From Aliarcobacter sp. (GTDB lineage Bacteria; Campylobacterota; Campylobacteria; Campylobacterales; Arcobacteraceae), in the NCBI GenBank assembly GCA_028688995.1, contig JAQTXB010000002.1:124001-188000 (forward strand): 64,000 nucleotides of DNA, in the 5' to 3' direction. Under the pieces are notes generated by a model. That model ran no database searches. It saw nothing but the letters and a program-made list of their open reading frames with translations, and was not told where the DNA came from. Of the stretch, positions 26,406 to 35,686 are shown one piece after another. How positions within the stretch are numbered: position 1 is the first letter of the stretch; the number at the start of each line of letters is the position of its first letter. Made by a program: the position numbers and the translations under genes.

Positions 26406-26831
26406 TTAAGACCTAACATCTTTCATAACTTCAAACCAATTTCTATTAAAATTCTTTTTAATATATTTAGCTCTATGTGGCACTATACAGCCTGAACAAT
26501 TTTGGTGAATATAATCTTCACCAATATATTGTGCTCCATCACGTGATTTGATATTACAAACTGAAAATAGAGTTTTTCCATCGGGCGTTTTCTCAAATCC
26601 TTCCATTTTAAATCTGAAATTTGGACAAGCACATAAATAACAATTCAAATCTTCCATATCATGGCATTTTTTATTATCTTTATATAATGGGCAAAAATCT
26701 GGCTCATTTTTTACCATATTCTCAAATTTAAAATATTCTATTACCTCATCAACTGATTTGTCAGTTAATTTTTTCATTACATTTGCATGAAGATTACCCT
26801 GTTGGATAAACCACTCTTCATAAGTCATCAT
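26406..26831 (-). CDS. Cysteine-rich protein downstream of cbiB, possible metal-binding domain
   Basis: The 141-residue cytoplasmic protein has nine or more cysteines, including FCPLY, KKCHD, the cluster NCYLCACPNF, SVC, QNCSGC. The CxxCxCP core resembles the small cysteine-rich domain found next to cobalamin genes in other bacteria (COG2158/PF04071-like), a tentative reading. Its ATG overlaps the cbiB stop (ATGA), so it is co-translated with cbiB. No enzyme motif is seen. A role in cobalamin synthesis or metal handling is possible by context only. Confidence 0.6.
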   Translation of the reverse strand: MMTYEEWFIQQGNLHANVMKKLTDKSVDEVIEYFKFENMVKNEPDFCPLYKDNKKCHDMEDLNCYLCACPNFRFKMEGFEKTPDGKTLFSVCNIKSRDGAQYIGEDYIHQNCSGCIVPHRAKYIKKNFNRNWFEVMKDVRS

Positions 26832-27715
26832 AAAACTCCTAAAATTAATACAATTATTATAAAAATATCTAAGGTGTATTTAAAACTTACAGCTTTTAAA
26901 ACATCACTATTTTCGATATTTTCTTTTCCATCTCCAAAAAAAGGTTTATTTTTTATTTTTCCAAAATATGAAGTAGGACCGCCAAGTTTAACATTTAAAG
27001 CCAATGCAAAAGCTGATATTGGAAGTCCTGCATTAAAACTTTCATGTTTTTTTCCATATTTATAAAACTCTAAAAATACTTTTTTACTAAAAAACAGAAG
27101 TGCAATTATTAAAGCTGTAATTCGAGATGGAATATAATTAACCACATCATCAAGTCTTGCACTAAACTTTCCAAACTTCTCATACTTATCATTTCTATAT
27201 CCAACCATAGAATCAAGAGTGTTTATAGCTTTATATAAATAAGCCCCAACAAGCCCAAAACACAAAAGATAAAATAGTGGAGCAATAACTCCATCACTTA
27301 AGTTCTCAGCATAGGTTTCAATTGCTGCTTTGTTTACATCACTATTTGAAAGAGTCGAAGTATCGCGGCTAACTAACATAGAGATTTTATATCTTTTATC
27401 TTCAATGTTCTCATTTGCTATTACATCTTTTACTGCATCATAAAGCATTTTTGAAGACAAAGTAAAAGAAGCCAATAATCCTTGAATAAAAATATTATCA
27501 ATCAATGAAATAATAGAGACAATAATATAAACCACAAAAAGCAAAGAAATAGTCAAAAGAAAACCTCTAAAAACAGAATCCTTATAAAACTTCTTTTCAA
27601 ACCAAGAGATATATTCTCCCATAAAAATTATTGGATGTTTAAAATATTTGAATTTTTGGAATTCAGAAAAAATCATATCTACAATATATGCTATCAAAGC
27701 TACTTCAAAAAACAT
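26828..27715 (-). CDS. cbiB: Adenosylcobinamide-phosphate synthase (CbiB/CobD)
   Basis: The 295-residue membrane enzyme attaches aminopropanol phosphate to adenosylcobyric acid. It begins with a hydrophobic segment and contains the family motifs HPIIFMGEYI near residue 27 and the SRDTSTLSNSDVNKAAIETYAEN block (about residues 113-135) that defines CbiB. A later conserved region reads NAGLPISAFALALNVKLGG. It is coupled to the cysteine-rich gene downstream. The rest of the late pathway lies at 29-38 kb. Confidence 0.94.
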   Translation of the reverse strand: MFFEVALIAYIVDMIFSEFQKFKYFKHPIIFMGEYISWFEKKFYKDSVFRGFLLTISLLFVVYIIVSIISLIDNIFIQGLLASFTLSSKMLYDAVKDVIANENIEDKRYKISMLVSRDTSTLSNSDVNKAAIETYAENLSDGVIAPLFYLLCFGLVGAYLYKAINTLDSMVGYRNDKYEKFGKFSARLDDVVNYIPSRITALIIALLFFSKKVFLEFYKYGKKHESFNAGLPISAFALALNVKLGGPTSYFGKIKNKPFFGDGKENIENSDVLKAVSFKYTLDIFIIIVLILGVL

Positions 27716-27805
27716 GAACTGACAATTTCCCTATTTTTAAATTTTTAATTAGTGCTATAATTAATTTATCGCAATAGTAACATTAGTTTATTAAAAGGAG
27801 TCAAA

Positions 27806-29227
27806 ATGAAAGTTCTACTTACAGGTTCTACTGGATATATTGGTAGAAGACTGAAAAAAAGATTACTAGAAGATAAAAATATAGATTTAAGGCTCTTAGT
27901 TAGAAATAAAAGTAGTTTATCAAATGAAATAAAAGATAAATTAGAAATAGTTCAAGGGGACACTTTTGATTTAGAATCACTAAAAATTGCCCTAAAAGAT
28001 GTGGATGTAGCTTATTATTTAATTCACTCTTTAAACAAAGATAATTACAGAGACTTGGATAAATTATCAGCTCAAAACTTTTTAGAAGTGGCTACTTTTT
28101 GTAAGGTAAAAAGAGTTATATATCTGGGTGGTTTGGGTATTAAAAATAGTGATACAAGTGAACATCTTTTAAGTCGTATAGAAACGGGAGAAATTCTTAG
28201 TTCAAATAAAAATGTGCAAACTATTTGGGTTCGAGCAGGAGTTATAATTGGTTCAGGAAGTTCAAGTTTTGAGATTATTAGAAATATAACAGAAAAACTT
28301 CCAATAATGACAACTCCAAAATGGGTAACTACAAAAGCACAACCAATAGCCGTTGAAGATGTTTTATCGTATCTGCATAACTCAATATATTTAAAAGAAG
28401 AAGAAAATTTAATAGTAGATATTGGCAGTGAACAATTAAGTTATAAAAGTATGATGTTAAAAACTGCAAAGGTTTTAGGCTTAAAAAGAATTATTATTCC
28501 ACTTCCTTTTATGTCTATAAATATCTCATCATATTGGTTAAACCTTTTTACTCCTGTTCCTTTTAGTGTGGCAAAAGCTTTGATTGAGGGACTAAAATCA
28601 GAAGTTGTAATTCAAAATGACAATGCAAAAAAATATTTCCCTGAGATTACTCCAATTTCCTATGAAGATGCAGTATCAAATGCAATAAAAGAGATAGAAA
28701 ACGACCAAGTAATAAGTAGATGGAATGACAATTCAAATAATATTTGGGAAAAAGATGCACAAAATGAAATCTCAAAAGCTGTTTTTATAGATAGAAAAGA
28801 GATAGATATTTCAAATCTCGATGCTTCAAAAGTTTATCAATCATTTATAAGTATTGGTGGAACAAATGGCTGGTTTGATTTTGATTTCTTATGGGAAATA
28901 AGAGGAATAATTGACAAAATGATTGGTGGCGTTGGATTAAAAAGAGGAAGAAGAAGCCAATGTGATTTAAGAATTAGTGATTGTTTAGATTTTTGGAAAG
29001 TTGTAGATTTAAAAGAGAATGAAAGACTTTTATTATTTGCCCAAATGAAACTTCCAGGAATGGCTTGGCTTGAGTTCAAAATCAAAGATAATAAACTAAT
29101 CCAATCAGCTTACTTCTATCCAAAAGGTCTATTGGGAAGATTGTATTGGTATATTTTAGTTCCCCTACACTATTTTGTATTTAATAATATGGTAAAAAGT
29201 ATAATCAAAAAGGCTAAAAGCCTTTAA
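27806..29227 (+). CDS. Two-domain NAD(P)-binding SDR protein with C-terminal DUF2867
   Basis: The 473-residue protein begins with an atypical SDR/NmrA-type Rossmann fold (LTGSTGYIGRRL, residues 5-16) and keeps YLIHSLNK and LGGLGI segments typical of extended SDRs. From about residue 320 a second domain follows with FDFLWEIRGIIDKMIGGVGLKRGRR split over residues 358-382, which fits DUF2867. This pair occurs as one gene in many proteobacteria, but the substrate is unknown. It converges with cobQ and their stops overlap by 4 bases. Confidence 0.8.
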   Translation: MKVLLTGSTGYIGRRLKKRLLEDKNIDLRLLVRNKSSLSNEIKDKLEIVQGDTFDLESLKIALKDVDVAYYLIHSLNKDNYRDLDKLSAQNFLEVATFCKVKRVIYLGGLGIKNSDTSEHLLSRIETGEILSSNKNVQTIWVRAGVIIGSGSSSFEIIRNITEKLPIMTTPKWVTTKAQPIAVEDVLSYLHNSIYLKEEENLIVDIGSEQLSYKSMMLKTAKVLGLKRIIIPLPFMSINISSYWLNLFTPVPFSVAKALIEGLKSEVVIQNDNAKKYFPEITPISYEDAVSNAIKEIENDQVISRWNDNSNNIWEKDAQNEISKAVFIDRKEIDISNLDASKVYQSFISIGGTNGWFDFDFLWEIRGIIDKMIGGVGLKRGRRSQCDLRISDCLDFWKVVDLKENERLLLFAQMKLPGMAWLEFKIKDNKLIQSAYFYPKGLLGRLYWYILVPLHYFVFNNMVKSIIKKAKSL

Positions 29228-30624
29228 CTTATACTTTTTAAAATATATTCCACATCTAGTTTTTCTTTTAGTGTTCCTATAAAATTATCAAGAGTTTGTT
29301 TTTTGTACTCTTGAAAATCAAAACCTACATAATTTGCTTTTATTAATTTAAAATATTTTGTTCTAAACTCATTATTATCAAAAATCTGATGTACAAAAGT
29401 TCCTTTAAAATTTTGTTTTTCATAAGATAGAGGATAATTTTTGCATATACCATGATGTATTTCAAAACCAGCTATTTTTTCACCAAATAAATCATAAGTT
29501 TTTTTCTCTAAAATTTTCTCTTTTTCAAAAATAATATTATCAGGAATAAAAGCAAAACCCTCTTCTTTTAATGCTTCTTCATTTTCTAAAGCATAAATAT
29601 CTTCAAGATTTTCAAACATCATTTCATATCCACCACAAATGGCACAAATATCTTTTTTATAGTTTTTTATTTGTTCAAAAAGTCCACTCTCTTTTAACCA
29701 CTTCAAATCTTTTATCACAAGTTTGCTTCCTGGTAAAATCACTAAATCAAACTTTTCAAGGGAAATATTGGAACTCACAAACTCCACAAAAACCTCATCA
29801 TCTGCAATCAATGGTTCAAAATCATTGTAATTACTCATATATGGATAAGCAATTACAGCAATATCTAGTTTTTTATTTCGTGGTTGTTGAACAAAATTTG
29901 TCAAAGATGCACTATCTTCAAATCCAAGATTAAAAGACAAATATGGCAACACTCCTAAAACTGGGATTTTAAAATCCTCTTCTATAATTCTAATTCCCTC
30001 ATCAAAAAGTGATAAATCACCTCTGAATTTATTTACTATTACACCTATTACATTTTTTCGTAACTTTTCTGGCAAGAGATTGTAAACTCCCCAAATAGAA
30101 GCAAAAACTCCACCTTTTTCTATGTCTGCTACTAAAATAATTTTTGTGTTGTATTCTGTGGCCATAAAAATATTTGATAAATCCTTATCCATTAGATTTA
30201 ACTCAACGGGACTTCCTGCACCTTCACAAACAACACAATCATACTTTGCATCCAAATAATCAAAACATCGCTTCACAGCTGGTTTTAGTAAGTCTAAATC
30301 CCTATAATATTCCCTAACATCTTTGTTTGTAACAACTTTTCCTTCAACAATAAGTGAAGCAGAGTTTCCTCGCCCTGATTTTAGTAAAACTGGATTTAGA
30401 TGATATGAAGTTTCCACACCCAAAACCTCAGCTTGAAAATATTGAGCAATAGCAATTTCACTTCCATCATCACAAACATGAGAATTGTTTGATACATTTT
30501 GTGCTTTAAAAGGAGCAACTGAAAAACCTAAATCTTGAAGTATTTTTGCTATTACAAAAGTTATTGTTGATTTTCCAGCATCTGAGCTTGTGCCAAAAAT
30601 TGAGATGTTATTCATTTTATTCAT
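29224..30624 (-). CDS. cobQ: Cobyric acid synthase
   Basis: The 466-residue glutamine-dependent enzyme amidates adenosylcobyrinate side chains to cobyric acid. The N-terminal ATP-binding domain has IFGTSSDAGKST, the centre has a dethiobiotin-synthetase-like fold (CEGAGSPVELN, DIEKGGVFAS), and the C-terminal glutaminase has AICGGYEMM with the nucleophile cysteine and EIHHG. ATG is at 30624, and a second ATG at 30615 (MNNISIFG) is also possible. It is a lone minus-strand gene between two plus-strand genes. Confidence 0.95.
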   Translation of the reverse strand: MNKMNNISIFGTSSDAGKSTITFVIAKILQDLGFSVAPFKAQNVSNNSHVCDDGSEIAIAQYFQAEVLGVETSYHLNPVLLKSGRGNSASLIVEGKVVTNKDVREYYRDLDLLKPAVKRCFDYLDAKYDCVVCEGAGSPVELNLMDKDLSNIFMATEYNTKIILVADIEKGGVFASIWGVYNLLPEKLRKNVIGVIVNKFRGDLSLFDEGIRIIEEDFKIPVLGVLPYLSFNLGFEDSASLTNFVQQPRNKKLDIAVIAYPYMSNYNDFEPLIADDEVFVEFVSSNISLEKFDLVILPGSKLVIKDLKWLKESGLFEQIKNYKKDICAICGGYEMMFENLEDIYALENEEALKEEGFAFIPDNIIFEKEKILEKKTYDLFGEKIAGFEIHHGICKNYPLSYEKQNFKGTFVHQIFDNNEFRTKYFKLIKANYVGFDFQEYKKQTLDNFIGTLKEKLDVEYILKSIS

Positions 30625-30764
30625 ACACTACTTTCTTCCATTTAATTACAATTAGATTACTAATTCTATATTATCTATACAATTCATTTATTATTCTTTA
30701 TTTTTAAAAGATATAATATTAGAACCGAAGTATATGTATTAATACTTAAAATAAAGAATAACAA

Positions 30765-32132
30765 ATGAAAAATTTAAACCTTAAATTTATTTACTTTATA
30801 GTTTTTTTATCACTTATTAGTTGGGCTTTTTTTGCATATTTTACTATGAATACTCAAATTCACAATCAAGAAATATATGCAGAAATCATTAATCTAAGTG
30901 GAAAACAAAGAATGCTTTCCCAAAAAACAACACTTATTTCAAAAAGATATTATGAATCAAAAGATGAAAATTTAAAAATCCATTTAAAAGAATTAATTGA
31001 TTTAATGACTAAAGACCATAGCTACATTAGTAGTAATTTAACATCAAAAGAGATTTATGATATATATTTTTCTAAAGAGCTTAATTTAAATGAAAAAGTT
31101 AAAAATTTTCTTAAAACAATTACTCTTTTTTATGAAACTAATAATCCTAATTTATTAAAACAAATCGAACAAAATTCATTTGAATTACTACCTCTCTTAG
31201 ATAAAGCAGTTTCAACTTTTCAAAAAGAAAGTGATGAAAAAACGGCTGAATTATTAAAAAGAGAACAATTTATCTTATTCGGTACTCTTCTAACTTTATT
31301 TTTAGAAGCAATATTTATTGTAATTCCTGCAATAAGAATTTCAGAGAAAAAAGAAAAAGAATTACTTGAACTAAATGAATCTCTCACAATAAAAATAAGA
31401 AATGCTGTCAAAGAAAATTTAAAAAAAGAAGAACGAATTCAACAACAATTTCATTTAGCACAAATGGAAGAGATGATTATAAATGTTTCTCATCAATGGA
31501 GACAACCTTTATCTGTAATATCAACTGTTGCAAGTAGTATTGAAATTGAAAATGAATTAAAGCAACTTACAAATGAGGAATTATCACAAAAAATTAATAT
31601 TATTATGTCAAAAGTTGATTATCTATCAAATACTATAAATAATTTTAATGAATTTTTAAATATCGATGATATTTTAGAAAATATAAATTTACACCAAACT
31701 ATTGAAAAAACCCTTTTTATTGTAGATTCAAGTTTCAAAGAGAGTGATATAAAAATCAGTAAAGATTTTCCTAAAGCAAATATTTTTATCAAAGGAAGTA
31801 GTTTAAAACTATCTCAATCATTATTGAGTATTCTTAATAATGCAAGAGATTTTTTGACTATAAAACGAAGTAAAAATAGACAATTATTTATAAAAACTTA
31901 CCAAAAAAATAGTTTTGTTTATATTGAAATCGAAGATAATGCAGGTGGAATAAAAGAAGAAAATCTAAAAAAAATTTTTGATATATATTTCACAACAAAA
32001 CATCAAAGTCAAGGAACTGGCCTTGGATTATATATCTCATATTATATTATCAAGAACTGTTTTAAAGGAACAATTAAAGCAGAAAACACTAACTTAGGAG
32101 CAAAATTTATTATAAAATTACCTTTAAGTTAG
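30765..32132 (+). CDS. Orphan sensor histidine kinase with PilJ/NarX-type sensor
   Basis: The 455-residue kinase has a first span (residues 8-28), a periplasmic domain that starts NLSGKQRMLSQKT (residues 43-55), matching the type IV pili methyl-accepting (PilJ/NarX) family, and a second span (~169-190). Then come a coiled segment and VSHQWRQPLSV with phospho-acceptor H243. The ATPase domain ends with GTGLGLYISYYII. No response regulator is adjacent, so its partner must be elsewhere. The HQWRQP H-box is typical of Campylobacterota kinases. Confidence 0.88.
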   Translation: MKNLNLKFIYFIVFLSLISWAFFAYFTMNTQIHNQEIYAEIINLSGKQRMLSQKTTLISKRYYESKDENLKIHLKELIDLMTKDHSYISSNLTSKEIYDIYFSKELNLNEKVKNFLKTITLFYETNNPNLLKQIEQNSFELLPLLDKAVSTFQKESDEKTAELLKREQFILFGTLLTLFLEAIFIVIPAIRISEKKEKELLELNESLTIKIRNAVKENLKKEERIQQQFHLAQMEEMIINVSHQWRQPLSVISTVASSIEIENELKQLTNEELSQKINIIMSKVDYLSNTINNFNEFLNIDDILENINLHQTIEKTLFIVDSSFKESDIKISKDFPKANIFIKGSSLKLSQSLLSILNNARDFLTIKRSKNRQLFIKTYQKNSFVYIEIEDNAGGIKEENLKKIFDIYFTTKHQSQGTGLGLYISYYIIKNCFKGTIKAENTNLGAKFIIKLPLS

Positions 32133-32153
32133 TTAATTCTTTAGTATTAAATA

Positions 32154-32840
32154 TTAAACATAAATCATCTTCTTAGTCATTCCACCATCTATTACAAAAT
32201 CACTTCCAGTTATAAAACCTCTATTTTTTAGTAAAAATTTAACAGCATCTACAATATCTTCAGGAGTTCCAACTCTTCCGCTTGGATGTTGGAAATTATC
32301 ATTTTTTGTAGGAAGATAATTTTCATCTGTATTTATCCAACCAGGAGTTATTGAGTTTACTTTTACTTCAGGACTTAATGACATTGATAGAGCATGAGTT
32401 AAAGATGAGATTCCACCTTTTGAAGCACTATAAGCTTCTGTTCCTACTTCACTCATTAAAGCTCTTGTTGAAGAGATATTTATGATATGTCCTTGCGATT
32501 CTCTTAAGAAATTTGCAAACTCTTTTGAGAGAATATATGGAGCTGTTAGATTTACACTTATAATATTTTCCCACTCTTCAAAGGTTTGTTTTTCTAGAAT
32601 TTTATGTGAAAAAATTGCTGCGTTATTTATAAGTGCATAAAGTGAATCAACATTTGATTTTATCTTTTCAATAGTTCTTAGAAGTTGACTTTTATCAGAT
32701 ATATCACATTTATAAAAATCAACTCCATCCATTTTATTTTCAACTATATCTATATTTATAATATGATATTTTTTTCTTAAACTCTTAGCTATAACTCTAC
32801 CTATTCCTTTTGAGGCACCTGTTATTATTATATTTTTCAT
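32154..32840 (-). CDS. Short-chain dehydrogenase/reductase
   Basis: The 228-residue classical SDR has the cofactor motif TGASKGIGR (residues 6-14), NNAA (residues 71-74), the catalytic serine in INISSTRA, and YSASK (Tyr and Lys, near residue 136). A C-terminal GRVGTPEDIVDAVKFLL and GSDFVIDGG match the family. It is the last gene of the cobT-to-SDR minus-strand run and overlaps the transglutaminase-like gene by 4 bases. The substrate is not deducible; a role in cobalamin metabolism is not implied by family alone. Confidence 0.88.
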   Translation of the reverse strand: MKNIIITGASKGIGRVIAKSLRKKYHIINIDIVENKMDGVDFYKCDISDKSQLLRTIEKIKSNVDSLYALINNAAIFSHKILEKQTFEEWENIISVNLTAPYILSKEFANFLRESQGHIINISSTRALMSEVGTEAYSASKGGISSLTHALSMSLSPEVKVNSITPGWINTDENYLPTKNDNFQHPSGRVGTPEDIVDAVKFLLKNRGFITGSDFVIDGGMTKKMIYV

Positions 32841-33442
32841 CTATACTCCAATTTGTTTATTACTAATTTTTTATTATTAAAGGGATCAACTATTGCTTCT
32901 ATTTCATTAAAACTATATTTCAAAGGAAAAGCTATTTTTGAATTTCTTGCTGTGCTTTCTAAAATATAAAATCTTTTATCATTTACATATAAAGCTTTTG
33001 AATTTTGCAGTTTTTGTTCCATATTTACAATCACAAAAATATGTTTTGGCACTAAAACAAAATATGCTTCATATCCTTTTACTTTTAACATTGAAATCAA
33101 AAGATTTGATTTATCATCACAATCTCCAAAATTTTGTTCAACTACTTGTTTTGCACTTCTTGCAATACTTTCATTTATTTTATAGGGAATTGTTGTAACA
33201 AAATCTAGCATTGATTGGACTTCACAAACTTTATTTGAAGCGCAATCTTTTGTTAGATAATCTGCTAGTTTTATTGTGTATTCATCTGTTCGTACTTGAT
33301 TTACATAGGTTGCATCACCAATATCTATGAACTGATTTTTTACTATAAAAAAAGAGGAAAGAATCAGATAAATCACATAAGATATAAATATTGCTGAGAT
33401 TAAAAAAGAGAGATATTTTAAAAATCTATTTTCTATTAACAT
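32837..33442 (-). CDS. Transglutaminase-like membrane-anchored protein
   Basis: The 201-residue protein has one N-terminal span (about residues 12-33) and an external papain-like fold. The motif FGDCDDKSNLL near residue 111 gives the nucleophile cysteine, and VPKHIFVIV near residue 136 gives the histidine. Transglutaminase-like proteins of this kind act as proteases or scaffolds in the envelope. It overlaps the aminotransferase by 7 bases and the SDR by 4, so it is in the cobalamin operon without an evident cobalamin role. Confidence 0.75.
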   Translation of the reverse strand: MLIENRFLKYLSFLISAIFISYVIYLILSSFFIVKNQFIDIGDATYVNQVRTDEYTIKLADYLTKDCASNKVCEVQSMLDFVTTIPYKINESIARSAKQVVEQNFGDCDDKSNLLISMLKVKGYEAYFVLVPKHIFVIVNMEQKLQNSKALYVNDKRFYILESTARNSKIAFPLKYSFNEIEAIVDPFNNKKLVINKLEYR

Positions 33443-34449
33443 ATCTCTTTTAAAGCCCTTTGTAAAATCTCATTTACACTTGAACTCTTAACTGCAATTC
33501 GTACAAATCTTTCATCTAAATAGTCAAAATTTGAGCAATCTCTAACCATTATTTTATATGGTTTTAGTTTTTCTTGGAACTCTTTTGCATTTAAATTTGC
33601 TAGTTTCACAAGTAAATAATTTGCACTACTTTCAAAAATCTCTTCAATTAAAGCTGACTCTTTTAAGATATTTTCTAACTCAATTTTATTTTTTATATTT
33701 ATTGCTTTTGAAATATTTTTGAAAAGTTTATCATCTAAGGCACTTTGTAAATAGTTTGAGTCAAATTGTGATAGTTTCCACATTGGCTCAAATCTTTTTA
33801 GTTTTTCAATATTTTGTTTTGTTGAAACTATTGTCCCAACTCGTATTCCTGCACTTGAATAAAACTTTGTCATTGATTTTAAAATATACAATTTATCGTA
33901 ACTTTCTAGGTATTTTATAGCAGAGGGTTTATCACAAAAATCTAAAAAACTCTCATCTATTAAAATCGTACAAGAGTTCTCAATCCAAATTTGCATCAAC
34001 TCTTCTAAGTCATAATATTTTCCATCAGGAGTTGAGGGATTTACGAATATTACTAAAGAATTTTCTTTTACTTTTTCATTTATATCTTCAAATCTGTTTA
34101 TTGTATTTAACTCATAACCAAAATTTAAAGAGGCTTTTTTATACTCTAAATATGCAGGTGAATAAATGGTGCAAGAGTTTAAATTTAGATGTCTGAATAG
34201 AGTAAAAATCGCACTACTTCCACCATTAAAAAGCTCAATTTGTGAGCTTTTAACACCATAATTTGAAGATATTTTTTCGTATAACTTATCATAAGTTGGA
34301 TATGAAGAAATATCTAAAGTGTTGAAATCAATATTAATTTGGGGTTTTACAAAATTTATATTTGAAGATAAATCAATTATCTCAGCTACACTACAGCCTA
34401 AATCAAAGGCAAATTTTTCTATTTGTCCACCGTGTTCAAATGTTTTCAT
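33436..34449 (-). CDS. Threonine-phosphate decarboxylase-type aminotransferase (CobD/CobC family)
   Basis: The 337-residue PLP enzyme of fold type I begins KTFEHGGQIEKFA, the HGG N-terminus seen in L-threonine-O-3-phosphate decarboxylases of the cobalamin pathway. The PLP lysine lies in KSMTKFYSSAGIRVG and the phosphate-binding arginine in FVRIAVKSS. The product, aminopropanol phosphate, would feed CbiB. It overlaps cobS and the transglutaminase-like gene. The related histidinol-phosphate aminotransferase is the alternative, made unlikely by context. Confidence 0.88.
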   Translation of the reverse strand: MKTFEHGGQIEKFAFDLGCSVAEIIDLSSNINFVKPQINIDFNTLDISSYPTYDKLYEKISSNYGVKSSQIELFNGGSSAIFTLFRHLNLNSCTIYSPAYLEYKKASLNFGYELNTINRFEDINEKVKENSLVIFVNPSTPDGKYYDLEELMQIWIENSCTILIDESFLDFCDKPSAIKYLESYDKLYILKSMTKFYSSAGIRVGTIVSTKQNIEKLKRFEPMWKLSQFDSNYLQSALDDKLFKNISKAINIKNKIELENILKESALIEEIFESSANYLLVKLANLNAKEFQEKLKPYKIMVRDCSNFDYLDERFVRIAVKSSSVNEILQRALKEIC

Positions 34450-35192
34450 AATATTATCGCTAGTCCTATATTTAAAAGTATTAATTCTGTGTGTTCAAGG
34501 GTAAAACCTAAACAATCTCCATTTACAAAGCCAAATTTGTTGTTTAAGATTTTCAAAATAAAATAAAAACTCAAAAGTGATATTCCAAATAAAACTAAAA
34601 CATTTGAGCCAATTATAAATGCAACTATCACATAAAATAAAGCAAAGATTTTTAACTGAAATATTCCAGAGTTTGCAAAAGCTAAAGATAAAAAACTATC
34701 TTTGCTAAATTTAAAATATCCAAGTAAATAAATCAAATTCAGTCTTGAAAAAACACAAACAATCAAAAATAAAACATACTGTTTTTCATACAAAACATAA
34801 GTTAAGATTCCCACTTTTAATAAAACAAAAGCCACACCATATAAAGCACCAATTGCTCCAATAGTTGATTCTTTCATGATTTTATAGGCATCTTTTCCGC
34901 TATATGAAGCAAACCAAGCATCAACCACATCAATGATTGCTTCTGTGTGAATAAATCCATAAAGTGCTAGATATACAACTGCACAAACAAAAGCTGAATA
35001 TAAAGGATTAAAAAACTCATTTAAACCAAGATTTAATCCAATAACAAGTGAAGCTAAAATTGCTCCAATAAGTGGTAATAAAGCTAAAGTATATTTATAA
35101 GTTTCGTTGTTTATTTCCATATTTTTCACAAATACGGGAATTATAGAAAAATACGAAAGTGCAAAGAAAAAGGCATTTAATATCTGTTTCAT
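34446..35192 (-). CDS. cobS: Adenosylcobinamide-GDP ribazoletransferase
   Basis: The 248-residue membrane enzyme joins alpha-ribazole to adenosylcobinamide-GDP, the last step of cobalamin synthesis. It has six or more spans, and the signature EAIIDVVDAWFAS (residues ~93-105) supplies the aspartates of the phosphotransferase site; GDCLGFTLEHTE near the end is also typical. It overlaps cobU and the aminotransferase by 4 bases each (ATGA). Confidence 0.94.
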   Translation of the reverse strand: MKQILNAFFFALSYFSIIPVFVKNMEINNETYKYTLALLPLIGAILASLVIGLNLGLNEFFNPLYSAFVCAVVYLALYGFIHTEAIIDVVDAWFASYSGKDAYKIMKESTIGAIGALYGVAFVLLKVGILTYVLYEKQYVLFLIVCVFSRLNLIYLLGYFKFSKDSFLSLAFANSGIFQLKIFALFYVIVAFIIGSNVLVLFGISLLSFYFILKILNNKFGFVNGDCLGFTLEHTELILLNIGLAIIL

Positions 35193-35686
35193 TTTAATCT
35201 TCTTTCAATTCCATATTTTACTTCGTAAACTTCATTACAAAGTTTTGTCAATTCTTGTCCAATGAGTCCAGAAAAATCTACAAATCTTCTTGATTCTTTA
35301 TCTAAAGGAATTATTCCACAAGAGACATCATTTAAAATAAAAATTATATTTGCGTCCATTTGGCAAATCTTTTGCAGTTGAATTTTTAAAGCTTCTTCAC
35401 TATTTGAAAGATTATTAAAAAGCCACATAGAGACACAATCTATCAAATATGTTTTATTTGATTCTACAATTTTTACTAAATCTTTTGGCTCTTCGATTGT
35501 ATAAAAATTTTCTTCTCTTTCATTTATATGTTTATTGATTCTGTCTTGCATAGAATCATCACCAAAAGAGTTATCATAAGTTGCCACATAATATGGTTTT
35601 TCATCTTTTGATAATTCTAAAGCTTTTTTTATTCCAGCTTTTGTTTTTCCTGATTTTTGTCCACCAAAATAAAATACTTTCATCAT
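35189..35686 (-). CDS. cobU: Adenosylcobinamide kinase/guanylyltransferase
   Basis: The 165-residue bifunctional enzyme phosphorylates adenosylcobinamide and adds GMP. The P-loop is FGGQKSGKT (residues 7-15) with YYVATYD and the INKHINEREENF segment, the histidine-containing GMP-acceptor region. It ends LTKLCNEVYEVKYGIERRLK, a variant of the family C-terminus. Its ATG overlaps the stop of the MarC gene. Confidence 0.93.
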   Translation of the reverse strand: MMKVFYFGGQKSGKTKAGIKKALELSKDEKPYYVATYDNSFGDDSMQDRINKHINEREENFYTIEEPKDLVKIVESNKTYLIDCVSMWLFNNLSNSEEALKIQLQKICQMDANIIFILNDVSCGIIPLDKESRRFVDFSGLIGQELTKLCNEVYEVKYGIERRLK

